Part shown: piece by piece, positions 49,793 to 58,414 of the stretch
How the letters are laid out: every line of letters begins with the position of its first letter
Position numbering within the stretch: the stretch's first letter is position 1
Source: JALYRV01 sp036675475
GTDB lineage: Bacteria > Acidobacteriota > Vicinamibacteria > Vicinamibacterales > SCN-69-37
DNA: 64,000 nucleotides
Direction: 5' to 3'
NCBI GenBank assembly: GCA_036675475.1
Contig: JAKFEY010000044.1
Location: 1-64,000, forward strand
Made by a program: the position numbers and the translations under genes
Notes under the pieces: model-generated
Database searches by the model: none
Seen by the model: only the letters and a program-made list of their open reading frames with translations
Told to the model about the DNA's origin: nothing

Positions 49793-51262
49793 TCAGCTTC
49801 GCCGGAGGTCGTCGGCAGCCAGAGGCAGGGTGACGGTGAAACTCGCCCCCAGGCCCGGGCCCGGGCTGGCAGCCTCGACGCTCCCCCCGTGCAGCTCCAC
49901 GAAATAGCGCACGAGCGACAGGCCGAGGCCCAGGCCGCCGTACTCGCGGCGCGAGCCGCCCTCGGCCTGGCGGAAACGCTCGAAGACGTGCGGCAGGAAC
50001 TCGCGGGGGATGCCGATGCCCGAGTCGACCACGGTAATCCGGGCGTTGCCGCCCGCGCGCTCGAGGCCCATCGTGATTTCGCCGCCTTCCGGCGTGAACT
50101 TCGTGGCGTTGCTCAGCAGATTCCAGAACACCTGCTGCAGCCGGTCGGCGTCGGCCAGCGCAATCATCGGCTTGCCGTCGGTCGTCAGGTCGAAGCGCAG
50201 GTTCTTCGCGTCAATCGACGGGCGCACGACATCGGCCGCGGCGCGCGCAACCTGCAGGATGTCGGCCGGCGCCGGCCGCAGCCGGATCTTGCCCGTGACG
50301 ATGCTCGACACGTCGAGCACGTCCGACACGAGCTGCGACAGCAGGTGCGCGTTGCGCTCGATGATTTCGACGACCTGCTGCCGCCGCGTGTCGGCAATCT
50401 TCCCCGTGCGCAGCATCTGCGTGTAGCCGAGCACGGCGTTGAGCGGCGTGCGCAGCTCGTGCGAGAGCGTCGCCAGAAATTCGTCCTTGATCCGGTTGGC
50501 TTCGCCGAGCTTGCGCAGCAGCTCCTTGTGCGCCGTGATGTCGCGCGCAATCTTCGACGCGCCGACGATGCGGCCCTCGGCATCCCGGATGGGCGACACC
50601 GTCAGCGAAATATTGAGGCGCGTGCCGTCCTTGCGCATACGCACGGTCTCGAAGTGCGTCACCGGCTCGCCGCGCCGGATGTGATCCAGCACGTCGTCTT
50701 CCTCGCCCTGCCGCTCGGCCGGGATGATGATCCGGATCGACCGTCCGACCGCTTCGTCGGCGGTGAACCCGAACATCCGCTCCGCCGCGCGGTTCCAGGT
50801 CTGGACGATGCTGTTGAGATCCTTGCTGACGATGGCGTCTTCCGACGAGTCGACGATGGCGGCAAGGCGCTGCGCTTCGCGTTCGATCACCAGCTGCCGG
50901 CTGATGTCGCGCGCGATCGTCGACACCCCGACGATCCGGCCGTCGTGATCGCGGATCGGCGATATAGCCAGCGACATCGGCACGAGCTGGCCGTTCCGCT
51001 TCCGGCGATAGCCCTGAAAGTGATCCGGGTTTTCGCCGCGCCGCGCCTGCTCGCTGAGGTCCCGGGCGGCGGTCCGCTCGCTGTCGGGAATGATGATGTC
51101 GATGGGCTGGCCGATGGCTTCCTCGGCGGAATAGCCAAACAACTCCGCGGCGGATCGATTCCAGCTGTCGATGCGGCGGTCGAGATCCTCGCTCAGAATC
51201 GCATCGTCCGAGGATTCGACCACGGCGGCGAGTCTCAGGGCGGAGGCGTCGGTGTGTGCCAT
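49793..51262 (-). CDS. PAS-PAS sensor histidine kinase
   Basis: A 489-residue cytosolic kinase. Two PAS domains with PAC tails (about 8-125 and 130-250; WNRSAAELFGYSAEEAIG and WNRAAERMFGFTADEAVG) precede HisKA with the phospho-His in SHELRTPLNAVLG, and an ATPase domain with the N box NLLSNATKFTP, DSGIGIP and GLGLGLSLV. There is no membrane segment, so it senses an internal signal, perhaps redox or a small ligand. No response regulator is adjacent. Confidence 0.93.
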   Translation of the reverse strand: MAHTDASALRLAAVVESSDDAILSEDLDRRIDSWNRSAAELFGYSAEEAIGQPIDIIIPDSERTAARDLSEQARRGENPDHFQGYRRKRNGQLVPMSLAISPIRDHDGRIVGVSTIARDISRQLVIEREAQRLAAIVDSSEDAIVSKDLNSIVQTWNRAAERMFGFTADEAVGRSIRIIIPAERQGEEDDVLDHIRRGEPVTHFETVRMRKDGTRLNISLTVSPIRDAEGRIVGASKIARDITAHKELLRKLGEANRIKDEFLATLSHELRTPLNAVLGYTQMLRTGKIADTRRQQVVEIIERNAHLLSQLVSDVLDVSSIVTGKIRLRPAPADILQVARAAADVVRPSIDAKNLRFDLTTDGKPMIALADADRLQQVFWNLLSNATKFTPEGGEITMGLERAGGNARITVVDSGIGIPREFLPHVFERFRQAEGGSRREYGGLGLGLSLVRYFVELHGGSVEAASPGPGLGASFTVTLPLAADDLRRS

Positions 51263-51538
51263 ACGTCACTCGTAGAGGTCAGCCTGCGTCCGGAGGCGGG
51301 GACATCCCGGGACATTCTACGCCGGGCGATTGGGCGATTTGCTGAGGAATCGGCGCGATCGCCGGAGGCACGCCGTTTGGTATGTCAGTGTGCGGGCCGC
51401 AAGGAATCACCGGGGGGCGTAACCTCAGGCAGGCGCTGGCATCGCCGCTCCCCGGGTTGTTTCACGATTCTTTTCGCGGCCTTTTTCTTTTTCTTCGCGA
51501 TGGTTCGGGATTTGCGAAGCACGAACGCGGAGGCTGAC
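51263..51538. promoter_or_regulatory. Divergent intergenic region with possible sigma-54 promoter
   Basis: 276 bases between the PAS kinase and the OB-fold gene. Near the latter, TGGTTCGGGATTTGC (51501-51515) keeps the GG and GC of sigma-54 promoters at the right distance (10 bases), though the -24 box is weak. Just upstream is a long pyrimidine tract (51474-51497). GGGACATCCCGGGACAT near 51300 is a small direct/inverted repeat. Nothing else is recognised. Confidence 0.4.
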
Positions 51539-51898
51539 ATGCGGACTGCACAGACCAAGCTCATCGCTCTCGTATTGGCGCTCGGCCTCGCGGCATCGGC
51601 CTGTGCCGCGCGGGCAGCCAACGTGGGCGAAGTCAAAATGAACCCTGGGCGCTTCGTCGACAAGAGCGTGTCGATCGAAGGCACGGTGACCGAGTCGTGG
51701 GGCATCCCACTCGTGCCCTACAAGATGTACAAGGTCGACGACGGCACGGGCGAAATCACCGTGGTGTCGAAGGACGATCGCGTGCCCGGCAAGGGCGCGC
51801 GCGTGCGCGTGCGGGGCGAGGTCAAGAACATCGCGACGCTCGGCGGCCGCGCGCTCGGCCTGCACCTTGAACAGCAGGACCTCGATTTTCTGAGGTAG
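51539..51898 (+). CDS. Small exported OB-fold protein
   Basis: A 119-residue protein with a signal peptide (about 1-25; a lipobox-like ASACA is possible). The mature part has GRFVDKSVSIEGTVTESWG, YKVDDGTGEITVVSK and ARVRVRGEVKN, which looks like a five-strand OB fold of the kind found in small periplasmic stress proteins. Ligand unknown. GGAGG lies six bases before the ATG. Possibly sigma-54 dependent (see the region upstream). Confidence 0.75.
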   Translation: MRTAQTKLIALVLALGLAASACAARAANVGEVKMNPGRFVDKSVSIEGTVTESWGIPLVPYKMYKVDDGTGEITVVSKDDRVPGKGARVRVRGEVKNIATLGGRALGLHLEQQDLDFLR

Positions 51899-51901
51899 CA
51901 G

Positions 51902-53674
51902 CTAGCGGTCGGGAATATTGAACTTCAGTGCGACGACGGTCATGTCGTCGTTGGGGGGCGCGCCGTCGCGCCACTGTTCCACCGCGCTCACGATCGCCTG
52001 CACGATGTCGCGGGCGCTCTGAGCGCGGGCCTGTTTCACGACCTCGATCAGTCGCTCGGACGTGAACTCCTCGCTGCGGGTGTTCATCGCCTCAGACACA
52101 CCGTCACTGCAGAACACAAACACGTCGTTGGGCGAGATCGGCAGGGTCAGCTCGTCGTACGTCGTGCCGAAAAACGAGCCGAGCGGCACGCCGGGCGAGT
52201 CGATCTGATAGCAGCGATCCGTGGTGCAGTGCACGGGGTACGGCACGCCGGAGTTGGCGAGCGTCACGGAGCGGCGTTTGATGTCGAACACGGCGTACAC
52301 GAGCGTGCAGTAGTACTCCTCGAGCTGCCGCTGGTGCAGGATCGTGTTCATCGACGACAGCACGCCGGAGGGCGTGGAGCGTTCGGGCACATAGCGGCGC
52401 CGGAACGTGCGGCCGCGTACGAGCTCGCCGGCAAAGACGCTGTACAGCGCCGCCGGCACGCCCTTGCCCGAGACGTCGCCGAGCGCGACGACCAGGGTGT
52501 TGGACTCGGGCGACAGGAAGTCGTGGAAATCGCCTCCGAGCTCGCGCGCGGCGGCAAACGCGGCCGCGACCTCGACGCCCTTCAGGCGCTTGGGCAGCTC
52601 GGTGGGCAGCAGCGCCGCCTGCACGCGCTGCGCGAAGCGCAGTTCCTTTTCGAGGCGCGCTTCGGTGTCCGACACCTCGGCGTACAGGCGCGCGTTCTCG
52701 ATGGCCACCGCCGCCTGGCTGGCGAGCAGCGTGAGAATCTCGACGTCGCGTTTCGAGAAGGCGTCGAGCTCCGGGCTTTCGAGATCGAAGACCCCGACGC
52801 AGCGATCCTTCAGCAGCAGCGGCACCGCAAGCTCCGAGCGCACGTCCTCGACCACCTTGATGTAGCGCGGATCCTTCGAGACGTCGGGCACCACGACCGC
52901 CTCGCGATGGAGCGCGGCGTAGCCGACCAGGCCCTCGCCGAGCTTCACGTGCGGCAGCGTCACCTTCTCGCCGTACTGCACCGCCACGCGCATCTCGAGC
53001 GACCGCGTGTCCTCGTTGAGCAGCAGGATGCCGAAGGTGCGGTAGTCGACGACGCGCTTGGCCAGCTGCGCGAGCCGCGGCAGCAGCTCGTCGAGATCGA
53101 GCAGCGCGGCCACTTCCCTGCCGATTTCCGAGAGCGTCTCGAAGGCGTCGGCGTCGCGGCGCGCCTGCTCGAACAGGCGCGCGTTCTCGAGCGCAACCGC
53201 CACATGCGCGCCGAACTGCCGCAGGATCTGCACGTCGCGCTCGCCGTACTGCGCCGCTTGATGGCTGAGGACATTCAGCGCGCCGACCGCCCGCGACTTG
53301 TACGTGATCGGCACGACCAGGTCCGACACCATGCCCGGCACCACCTCGATGTAGTGCGGATCGTCGGCGGCATTGGCCACCACGACCGGCTGGCGCATCT
53401 TGACGGCGCGGCCCACGACGCCTTCCCCGGCCTTCAGGCGGAAGCCGGCGTCGCGATCGGGATAGCCGACGGCATACTCGAGCCGCAGATCGTCGCGCCG
53501 CTCGTCGTACAGATACACGCCGAAGGCGTCAAAGGGGATCAGGCGCGCGATCAGCTCGGGGATCTTCGGCAGGAGCTCCTCGAGCTCCAGGACGGACGTC
53601 ACCTGCCGGCCCAGGTCGAACAGGGTCAGCAGGACGTCGTGCTCAGTTGCGGGTTCGGGGGACACGTGCTCCAT
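51902..53674 (-). CDS. GAF-GAF-SpoIIE phosphatase
   Basis: A 590-residue cytosolic protein: two GAF domains (about 15-165 and 185-335, each ending in an LxVPLxxK-type strand), a signalling helix (LEKELRFAQRVQAALLP) and a SpoIIE-type PP2C domain (about 370-590). LGGDFHDFLSPE, LGDVSGKGVPAALYS, NSGVPYPVH and FCSDGVSEAMN carry the metal ligands. It should convert a small-molecule or redox signal into dephosphorylation of a STAS-type protein. I chose the ATG at 53674; the longer frame would overlap the divergent FabZ-like gene. Confidence 0.92.
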   Translation of the reverse strand: MEHVSPEPATEHDVLLTLFDLGRQVTSVLELEELLPKIPELIARLIPFDAFGVYLYDERRDDLRLEYAVGYPDRDAGFRLKAGEGVVGRAVKMRQPVVVANAADDPHYIEVVPGMVSDLVVPITYKSRAVGALNVLSHQAAQYGERDVQILRQFGAHVAVALENARLFEQARRDADAFETLSEIGREVAALLDLDELLPRLAQLAKRVVDYRTFGILLLNEDTRSLEMRVAVQYGEKVTLPHVKLGEGLVGYAALHREAVVVPDVSKDPRYIKVVEDVRSELAVPLLLKDRCVGVFDLESPELDAFSKRDVEILTLLASQAAVAIENARLYAEVSDTEARLEKELRFAQRVQAALLPTELPKRLKGVEVAAAFAAARELGGDFHDFLSPESNTLVVALGDVSGKGVPAALYSVFAGELVRGRTFRRRYVPERSTPSGVLSSMNTILHQRQLEEYYCTLVYAVFDIKRRSVTLANSGVPYPVHCTTDRCYQIDSPGVPLGSFFGTTYDELTLPISPNDVFVFCSDGVSEAMNTRSEEFTSERLIEVVKQARAQSARDIVQAIVSAVEQWRDGAPPNDDMTVVALKFNIPDR

Positions 53675-53709
53675 TCGCGGCGGGTGTAGAGCAATTATAC
53701 TGGTTCGCC

Positions 53710-54237
53710 ATGGCCGCAACCCGCGACGAACTCGTCCTGCCGCTCGACTATCAGGCCATCGAGCGCATTCTGCCCCACCGCTATCCGTTCCTGCTTGTGG
53801 ATCGCATCACCGAGTTCGAGCAGGACAAGCGCATCGTGGGCATCAAGAACATCTCGCTCAACGAGCGCTACCTGTCACATCGCGAGGGCGAGCGGCCCGT
53901 GATGCCGCCGACCATTCTCACCGAAGCGGTCGCGCAGGTGGGCGCCATCCTGATCCTGTCGAAGCCTGAGAATCGCGACAAGCTGATTTACTTCCGGGCC
54001 ATCGAACGGGTCCGCTACCGCAAGCCCGTGCATCCCGGCGACGTCGTCGAGATCGAGGCCGTCGTCCGCCGCCTGCGCAACCGCATGGGCGTGCTGGCCG
54101 GCGCCGGCCGCGTCAACGGTGAAGTCGTGATCGAGGGCACCATGACGTTCGCGCTTGGATCCGCCGAAGGCGAGGGCGAGGCCGACGAGCGGAACGGAGC
54201 CGCCGGATCGGCGCCGAAGTCAGTCCAGCGCAAGTAG
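53710..54237 (+). CDS. FabZ-like 3-hydroxyacyl-ACP dehydratase
   Basis: A 175-residue hotdog-fold protein. ILPHRYPFLLVDR is the FabZ signature and YFRAIERVRYRKPVHPGDVV matches the later FabZ strands. However, the usual GHFPG-MPG block reads SHREGERPVMPPTILTE, so the catalytic His and Glu seem kept but one residue further apart, and the FPG loop is lost. It may be a divergent dehydratase rather than the housekeeping FabZ; no other fab or lpx gene is nearby. The C-terminal ~25 residues are a charged tail. TATACT lies eight bases before the ATG. Confidence 0.8.
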   Translation: MAATRDELVLPLDYQAIERILPHRYPFLLVDRITEFEQDKRIVGIKNISLNERYLSHREGERPVMPPTILTEAVAQVGAILILSKPENRDKLIYFRAIERVRYRKPVHPGDVVEIEAVVRRLRNRMGVLAGAGRVNGEVVIEGTMTFALGSAEGEGEADERNGAAGSAPKSVQRK

Positions 54238-54888
54238 CAGCATCCCGGCTTTCAGCGCGCGGGAACCCCAACGCGCCCAGGCCGGATCGTCCTTCCAGTA
54301 CCTGACGCCGTCGAGCACGGCGGGCGCCAGAATCAGCACTCCCACGACCGGCTCCGGCACGCCGTCGTCGCCCGCGGAGATCGCGATGCCGCGCGTGTCG
54401 CGCTCGGCCGGGCCGAACCGCCCGAGCGCCGCCGCGGTGTAGACGGCGGACGTCGCGAGATTGAATATCAGCCAGCCCTTCTTGAAGGGCGCGCGCTGCT
54501 GCCGGAGGCCCCTGCCCGACGCGTCGCGCATCAGGAGCCACTCGTTGGCGGCGTGCTGCGCGAGGAAGCCCGACGCGGAAATCAGCAGCTCGCGGCGGCG
54601 CGTGACGGAATCGTGCGTGACGGCAAAGAACGGGATCACGCCGTAGTCGAGCCGCTTGAAGCCGGGGTTTGCGTCGAGGGCCAGCCCCATGGCGATGTGC
54701 CCGGCTTCGTGGACGATGAGGCCCGCGGCGCCGCCGGCAAGGAATGTGGCGGTCTTTGCGGCGCGAGACTCACGCGACGCGGGCGCGTCGCGCGGCTCCG
54801 GCGGCGCGTCCTGCGCGCGCGCGGCGGTGGGCAGCGCCAGCAGGGCGGCGCTAAGAAGCGCGGCGCACCGGAACCGGATCAGCCGCAA
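54220..54888 (-). CDS. Exported membrane protein with HEAGH motif
   Basis: A 222-residue protein with a signal peptide (about 1-26) and several weak hydrophobic stretches. GLIVHEAGHIAMGLAL (about residue 60) contains HExxH, the zinc motif of many metallopeptidases, and SASGFLAQHAANEWL might supply a third ligand. It may be a site-2-like or other membrane metalloprotease, but it matches no family I can name. It overlaps the FabZ-like gene by 18 bases at its end and the EamA gene by 38 bases at its start. Confidence 0.7.
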   Translation of the reverse strand: MRLIRFRCAALLSAALLALPTAARAQDAPPEPRDAPASRESRAAKTATFLAGGAAGLIVHEAGHIAMGLALDANPGFKRLDYGVIPFFAVTHDSVTRRRELLISASGFLAQHAANEWLLMRDASGRGLRQQRAPFKKGWLIFNLATSAVYTAAALGRFGPAERDTRGIAISAGDDGVPEPVVGVLILAPAVLDGVRYWKDDPAWARWGSRALKAGMLLLALD

Positions 54889-55801
54889 CGGTTTCCCTGG
54901 CCTGCGCGGGCACGCGCTGCCGGATGCCCACGATCAGCATGCCCGCGGCGATGATGGCCGCCGCCACGACCATGCGCAGGCCGAACGGCTCGCCCAGCAG
55001 CAGCGTGCCGAGGATGACGGCGATCACGGGATTGACGTACGTGTAGAGCGAGACGGTCGACACCGGCAGGTGCTTCAGCGCATACGCGTACGCGGTGTAG
55101 GCCGCGATGGAGCCGAACACCGTCAGATACACGAGCGCAAACGTCGTCTTGCCGTTGAACGACAGGCGGGGCCATTCGCCCGCTATTGTCGCAAAGAGCA
55201 GCATCCAGAGGCCGCCGAACAGCATCTGCATGGCCGCGGCGGCCAGCACGTCGCGCGCCTGCGTGTAGCGCTTCGCGTACGACGAGCCAATGGCCCAGCC
55301 GACGCAGGCGATCTGGAGCGCCAGCACGCCGATGCCGTATCGCGAGCCGCCGGTGAACGACGCGAGCAGGTCGGGCCAGACGAGCACCAGGATGCCCGCG
55401 AACCCGACCATCAGCCCGAGCGTGTGACGAAGCCGCAGCTTCTCGCCGCCGGGCCAGAGGCTGTCGACGCCCGTCATCCAGAAGGGAGAGGTCGCGATGA
55501 GCACCGCGGCCAGGCCGCTCGGCACGTACTGCTCGGCGAAGGTCACGCCGCCGTTGCCGAGGCCGAGCATGAAGAACCCGACCAGCGCATACGACGGCCA
55601 CGCCGACAGCGGCGGAAACGGCGTGCCGCGCAGGCGCAGGCCCGTGCCGAGAATGACGCCGGCAATCGCGTAGCGCATGCCGCCCATCGCAAACGGCGGC
55701 ACGGTTTCGAGCGCCACCTTGATGGCGAGATACGTCGTGCCCCAGATCACACAGACCGCGGCGAACGCAATGTAGGCGCGCTTGCGCACGACAGGACTCA
55801 T
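54851..55801 (-). CDS. EamA/DMT family transporter
   Basis: A 316-residue protein with ten membrane helices arranged as two EamA repeats (about 10-140 and 155-295). VIWGTTYLAIKVAL opens repeat 1, and ALKHLPVSTVSLYTYVNPVIAVILG is the classical end of repeat 2. Probably exports an amino acid or other metabolite. The ATG overlaps the stop of the Lrp-type regulator (ATGA), so this transporter is its likely target, as is common for amino acid exporters. Confidence 0.92.
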   Translation of the reverse strand: MSPVVRKRAYIAFAAVCVIWGTTYLAIKVALETVPPFAMGGMRYAIAGVILGTGLRLRGTPFPPLSAWPSYALVGFFMLGLGNGGVTFAEQYVPSGLAAVLIATSPFWMTGVDSLWPGGEKLRLRHTLGLMVGFAGILVLVWPDLLASFTGGSRYGIGVLALQIACVGWAIGSSYAKRYTQARDVLAAAAMQMLFGGLWMLLFATIAGEWPRLSFNGKTTFALVYLTVFGSIAAYTAYAYALKHLPVSTVSLYTYVNPVIAVILGTLLLGEPFGLRMVVAAAIIAAGMLIVGIRQRVPAQARETVAADPVPVRRAS

Positions 55802-56283
55802 GACGCGGCCGCCTCCGCGTCAGGCTCCGGCAGCGACAGCTCCGTGGACTCCTTCAGCGAGCCGAGCACGATGGTCGTGCGCGTCGAGCGCACGCCCGCG
55901 ATGCGGCCGATGCCGCCCTTCAGGATGTCGCCAAGATGCTCGGGGTCGCGCGCCCGCACTTTCACCAGGAAGCAGTCGTCGCCAGCCACGTGGTGCACTT
56001 CGAGCACGTCGGGCACGGCAGCCAGGTCCTGCCCGACCTTCTCGTCGCCGGCAATTTCACTGGTGCGGACGGCCACAAACGCCAGCATGCCGAGGCCCAC
56101 GGCCTTGGGATTGACCAGCGCGGCATAGCCGAGAATTACGCCCCGGGCCTCGAGTTTACGCACCCGTTCGAGCACGGCCGACGGTGCGAGGCCCACTTCG
56201 CGGGCAATCTCGACCTGAGCAATACGGCCGTTTTGCTGCAGAAATGCGAGTATTTTGAGGTCTATCGGGTCAAGAGCCGACAT
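55798..56283 (-). CDS. Lrp/AsnC family transcriptional regulator
   Basis: A 161-residue regulator: N-terminal HTH (LDPIDLKILAFLQQNGRI, then IAREVGLAPSAVLERVRKLE) and a C-terminal RAM ligand domain (about 70-145, VLEVHHVAGDDCFLVKVRA). It should bind an amino acid and control the coupled EamA exporter. Its start codon lies inside one arm of a long perfect inverted repeat (56279-56320), which points to autoregulation. Confidence 0.94.
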   Translation of the reverse strand: MSALDPIDLKILAFLQQNGRIAQVEIAREVGLAPSAVLERVRKLEARGVILGYAALVNPKAVGLGMLAFVAVRTSEIAGDEKVGQDLAAVPDVLEVHHVAGDDCFLVKVRARDPEHLGDILKGGIGRIAGVRSTRTTIVLGSLKESTELSLPEPDAEAAAS

Positions 56284-56320
56284 ATATTCTGCCTAGAAGT
56301 CTAAATACAGAATATATGTC
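56279..56320. promoter_or_regulatory. Operator-like 13-base inverted repeat at the lrp start
   Basis: GACATATATTCTG (56279-56291) and CAGAATATATGTC (56308-56320) are perfectly complementary, with a 16-base AT-rich centre. The left arm covers the start codon of the Lrp-type regulator. It is the most AT-rich spot in this part of the window and also lies about 50 bases upstream of the sigma-54 type promoter of the divergent Lmo0937-type gene. Confidence 0.65.
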
Positions 56321-56356
56321 TGTCAATCAGATCCTGGAGACCAGTCAGCTCAGGCG

Positions 56357-56372
56357 TGGCACCTTCGTTGCA
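56357..56372 (+). promoter_or_regulatory. Sigma-54 type -24/-12 promoter of the Lmo0937-type gene
   Basis: TGGCACCTTCGTTGCA matches the sigma-54 consensus with ten bases between GG (56358-56359) and GC (56370-56371). The predicted start is near 56383, directly in front of GTGGAGGA and the ATG at 56394. The distance from GC to the start codon (24 bases) is the same as in front of the DUF5658 gene. Confidence 0.7.
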
Positions 56373-56393
56373 CAACAGGGCCGTGGAGGAAAC

Positions 56394-56543
56394 ATGCTCG
56401 AAACGATCGCCATCATCCTGATTGTCCTGTGGCTGCTCGGTCTGGTCAGCGGCAACACGATGGGCAACTTCATCTACGTGCTGCTCGTCATTGCCATCGT
56501 CCTGCTGCTCGTGCGCTTCATGGGCGGCCGCCGCCGGATTTGA
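56394..56543 (+). CDS. Lmo0937-family small membrane protein
   Basis: A 49-residue protein with two membrane helices, MLETIAIILIVLWLLGLVSG and GNFIYVLLVIAIVLLLVRF, and a basic tail GGRRRI: the Lmo0937 family pattern. The ribosome site GGAGGA lies six bases before the ATG; a longer in-frame start at 56316 is unlikely because it lies within the operator. Its promoter is of sigma-54 type. Such peptides are often induced by envelope or general stress. It overlaps the convergent YhaM-like gene by 26 bases. Confidence 0.88.
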   Translation: MLETIAIILIVLWLLGLVSGNTMGNFIYVLLVIAIVLLLVRFMGGRRRI

Positions 56544-57516
56544 AGAACACGCGCTTCAGGCGCGGGTGATAGGGCGTAAACGGCCCGTCACTGTCGTCCT
56601 CGGCGATGTGGCGATTGATCTGGTGCAACTTCGCATCCAGGTCGTCGCACGTCGCCAGGATGAACGCCTCGATCGTCATCGGCTCGACCGGCGATCCGAA
56701 CTCGCGCGATCCGTGATGCGAGAGGATCAGGTGCTCGAGCTCCATCAGCAGCTCCGCCGGAAAGCCTGAAATTTCCTTCGCCGCGTCGCGTACCAGCATC
56801 ACGCCGAGCGTAATGTGCCCGAGCAGGTTGCCTTCCACGGAATACTGCGTGGCCGTCTCGTACTCGAGCTCCTGCAGCTTGCCGATGTCGTGCAGGATGA
56901 CGCCCGCAATCAGCAGATCGCGGCGCGCCTCGTAGGCCGCGCCCAGCGCGGTCGTCGTCTCAATCAGCTTGAGAATGTGCTCGAGCAGGCCGCTGCGATA
57001 GGCATGGTGGACGGTCTGCGCCGCCGGCCAGATCTTCAGCTTGCCGCCCTCGCGCGCGAGGATGCCGGTGAGCAGCTCGCGCAGGTGCGGATGCTCGACA
57101 CTCTGCACGTGGCGCTCGAGCGCCGCCCACATATCGCCCGCCGGAAACGGCGACGCGCGGATGCAGTCCTCTTCACGGAAGCCGTCGAGCCGATCGCGGT
57201 TCGCGTCGACGCGGCGAATCTTGTCGATGACGATCTCGAGCTTCTGGTTGTAGACGCTGCCGCGGCCCTGCACCTTCACGAACTCGCCCGCTTCGAACTC
57301 GTGGCGCAGCGTGTCGACCTCGTTGAAGATCTTGCCGGCAATCTCGCCCGAGATGTCCTGCAGCACGACGGTGATGAAGTCGCTGCCGGTGCGGCCCGTG
57401 CGCACGTCCTTGCGGATGCACAGATAGAAGCCGGCGCCGGACGACTGCGCGTCGAGCATGGCCACCTGCGGAAGCCGGCCCCGGCCCGTTTCACCGAACA
57501 GATCGCTCTCTCTCAT
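56518..57516 (-). CDS. HD-domain 3'-5' exoribonuclease, YhaM-like
   Basis: A 332-residue protein: an N-terminal OB fold (about 20-105, FITVVLQDISGEIAGKIF) and an HD domain (about 160-310) with HHAYRSGLLEHILK, VILHDIGKLQEL and LEHLILSHHGSREFGSP, the arrangement of the YhaM 3'-5' exonuclease. It should degrade RNA or single-stranded DNA with a metal-bound HD centre. The SDR gene downstream overlaps its stop... its own ATG overlaps that SDR's TGA as ATGA, so both are in one transcript with the SDR first. Confidence 0.9.
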   Translation of the reverse strand: MRESDLFGETGRGRLPQVAMLDAQSSGAGFYLCIRKDVRTGRTGSDFITVVLQDISGEIAGKIFNEVDTLRHEFEAGEFVKVQGRGSVYNQKLEIVIDKIRRVDANRDRLDGFREEDCIRASPFPAGDMWAALERHVQSVEHPHLRELLTGILAREGGKLKIWPAAQTVHHAYRSGLLEHILKLIETTTALGAAYEARRDLLIAGVILHDIGKLQELEYETATQYSVEGNLLGHITLGVMLVRDAAKEISGFPAELLMELEHLILSHHGSREFGSPVEPMTIEAFILATCDDLDAKLHQINRHIAEDDSDGPFTPYHPRLKRVFFKSGGGRP

Positions 57517-58388
57517 TTGATCTCCGGCGGGGTCCCCTGCACCCCGCCTGGCTCCGTCGCTCGCGGGGCCCCTTCGCCCCGCTCCGCTCTCTCGCTCACC
57601 CCAAGGAAATCAAACGGCCCGCGCCCGAGCCACTGGCCGCCGTCGACGGTCAGCACGTCGCCGGTGATGTATGCCGCGTGCGGCGACACGAGGAACGCCA
57701 CCGCGTCGGCGATTTCCTCCGGGCGGCCCCAGCGCTTGAGCGGCACCGACTGCGTGAGCCGCGCGACCGCCTCGGGCGTGTTCCACAGCTGTTTGGCCGC
57801 GCCGGGCGACTCGATCGGGCCGGGCGCGACGCCGTTGACGCGAATGCCGTGCGGCGCCCATTCCACCGCCAGCGTCTGCGTCATCGCCATGACGCCGGCC
57901 TTCGCGGCGGCCGAATGCACGGTGCCGGCGCTGCCCGTCCACGCGTACGTCGCCAGAATCGACACAATCGATCCGCCGCCGCCGCGCGCGATCATGTGCT
58001 TCCCCACCGCCTGCGAGCAGAAGAAGCTGCCGTTGAGGACAATGCCGACGACCGCGTTCCAGCCGTTCGGCGACAGATCCTCGGCGCGGCAGATGAAGTT
58101 GCCGGCCGCGTTGTTGACGAGGATGTCGATGCGGCCGAATCTCGCCACGGCCTGCTCCACCATGCGGTTGACCTGGTCAGGCTGGCGCACATCCACCGGC
58201 ACCGCCATGGCTTCGATGCCCTCGGCGCCGAGCGACGCCACGGCCGCGTCCATGTGCTCGGCGCTTCGGCTCGCAATCACCACGCGCGCGCCCAGCGAGC
58301 CCAGCCGCCGCGCGATGGCCAGCCCAAGTCCGGTGCCGCCGCCGGTGATGACGGCGACCTGATCGCGAAAGAGAGACGCTGTAAACAT
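57513..58388 (-). CDS. SDR family 2,4-dienoyl-CoA reductase-type oxidoreductase
   Basis: A 291-residue NADP-dependent reductase. ITGGGTGLGLAIARRL binds the cofactor and LVNNAAGNF follows. Instead of the YxxxK pair it has SAAAKAGV, which is the arrangement of mitochondrial and peroxisomal 2,4-dienoyl-CoA reductases, and VNGVAPGPIESPG fits them too. It probably acts in breakdown of unsaturated fatty acids. The last ~29 residues (after FDFLG) are coded by a GC-rich palindromic repeat and are unlike the family. The stop overlaps the YhaM-like start (ATGA). Confidence 0.9.
   Translation of the reverse strand: MFTASLFRDQVAVITGGGTGLGLAIARRLGSLGARVVIASRSAEHMDAAVASLGAEGIEAMAVPVDVRQPDQVNRMVEQAVARFGRIDILVNNAAGNFICRAEDLSPNGWNAVVGIVLNGSFFCSQAVGKHMIARGGGGSIVSILATYAWTGSAGTVHSAAAKAGVMAMTQTLAVEWAPHGIRVNGVAPGPIESPGAAKQLWNTPEAVARLTQSVPLKRWGRPEEIADAVAFLVSPHAAYITGDVLTVDGGQWLGRGPFDFLGVSERAERGEGAPRATEPGGVQGTPPEIK
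57527..57582. repeat. GC-rich double palindrome inside the SDR 3' end
   Basis: Two hairpins: GCGGGGT (57527-57533) with ACCCCGC (57541-57547), 7-base loop, and GCGGGG (57563-57568) with CCCCGC (57577-57582), 8-base loop. They lie within the last ~90 bases of the reductase gene and code for its odd C-terminal tail. The look is of an intergenic repeat that has been captured by read-through. Confidence 0.6.
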
Positions 58389-58414
58389 TGAACGGTCTTA
58401 TTATCAATCCGCCG

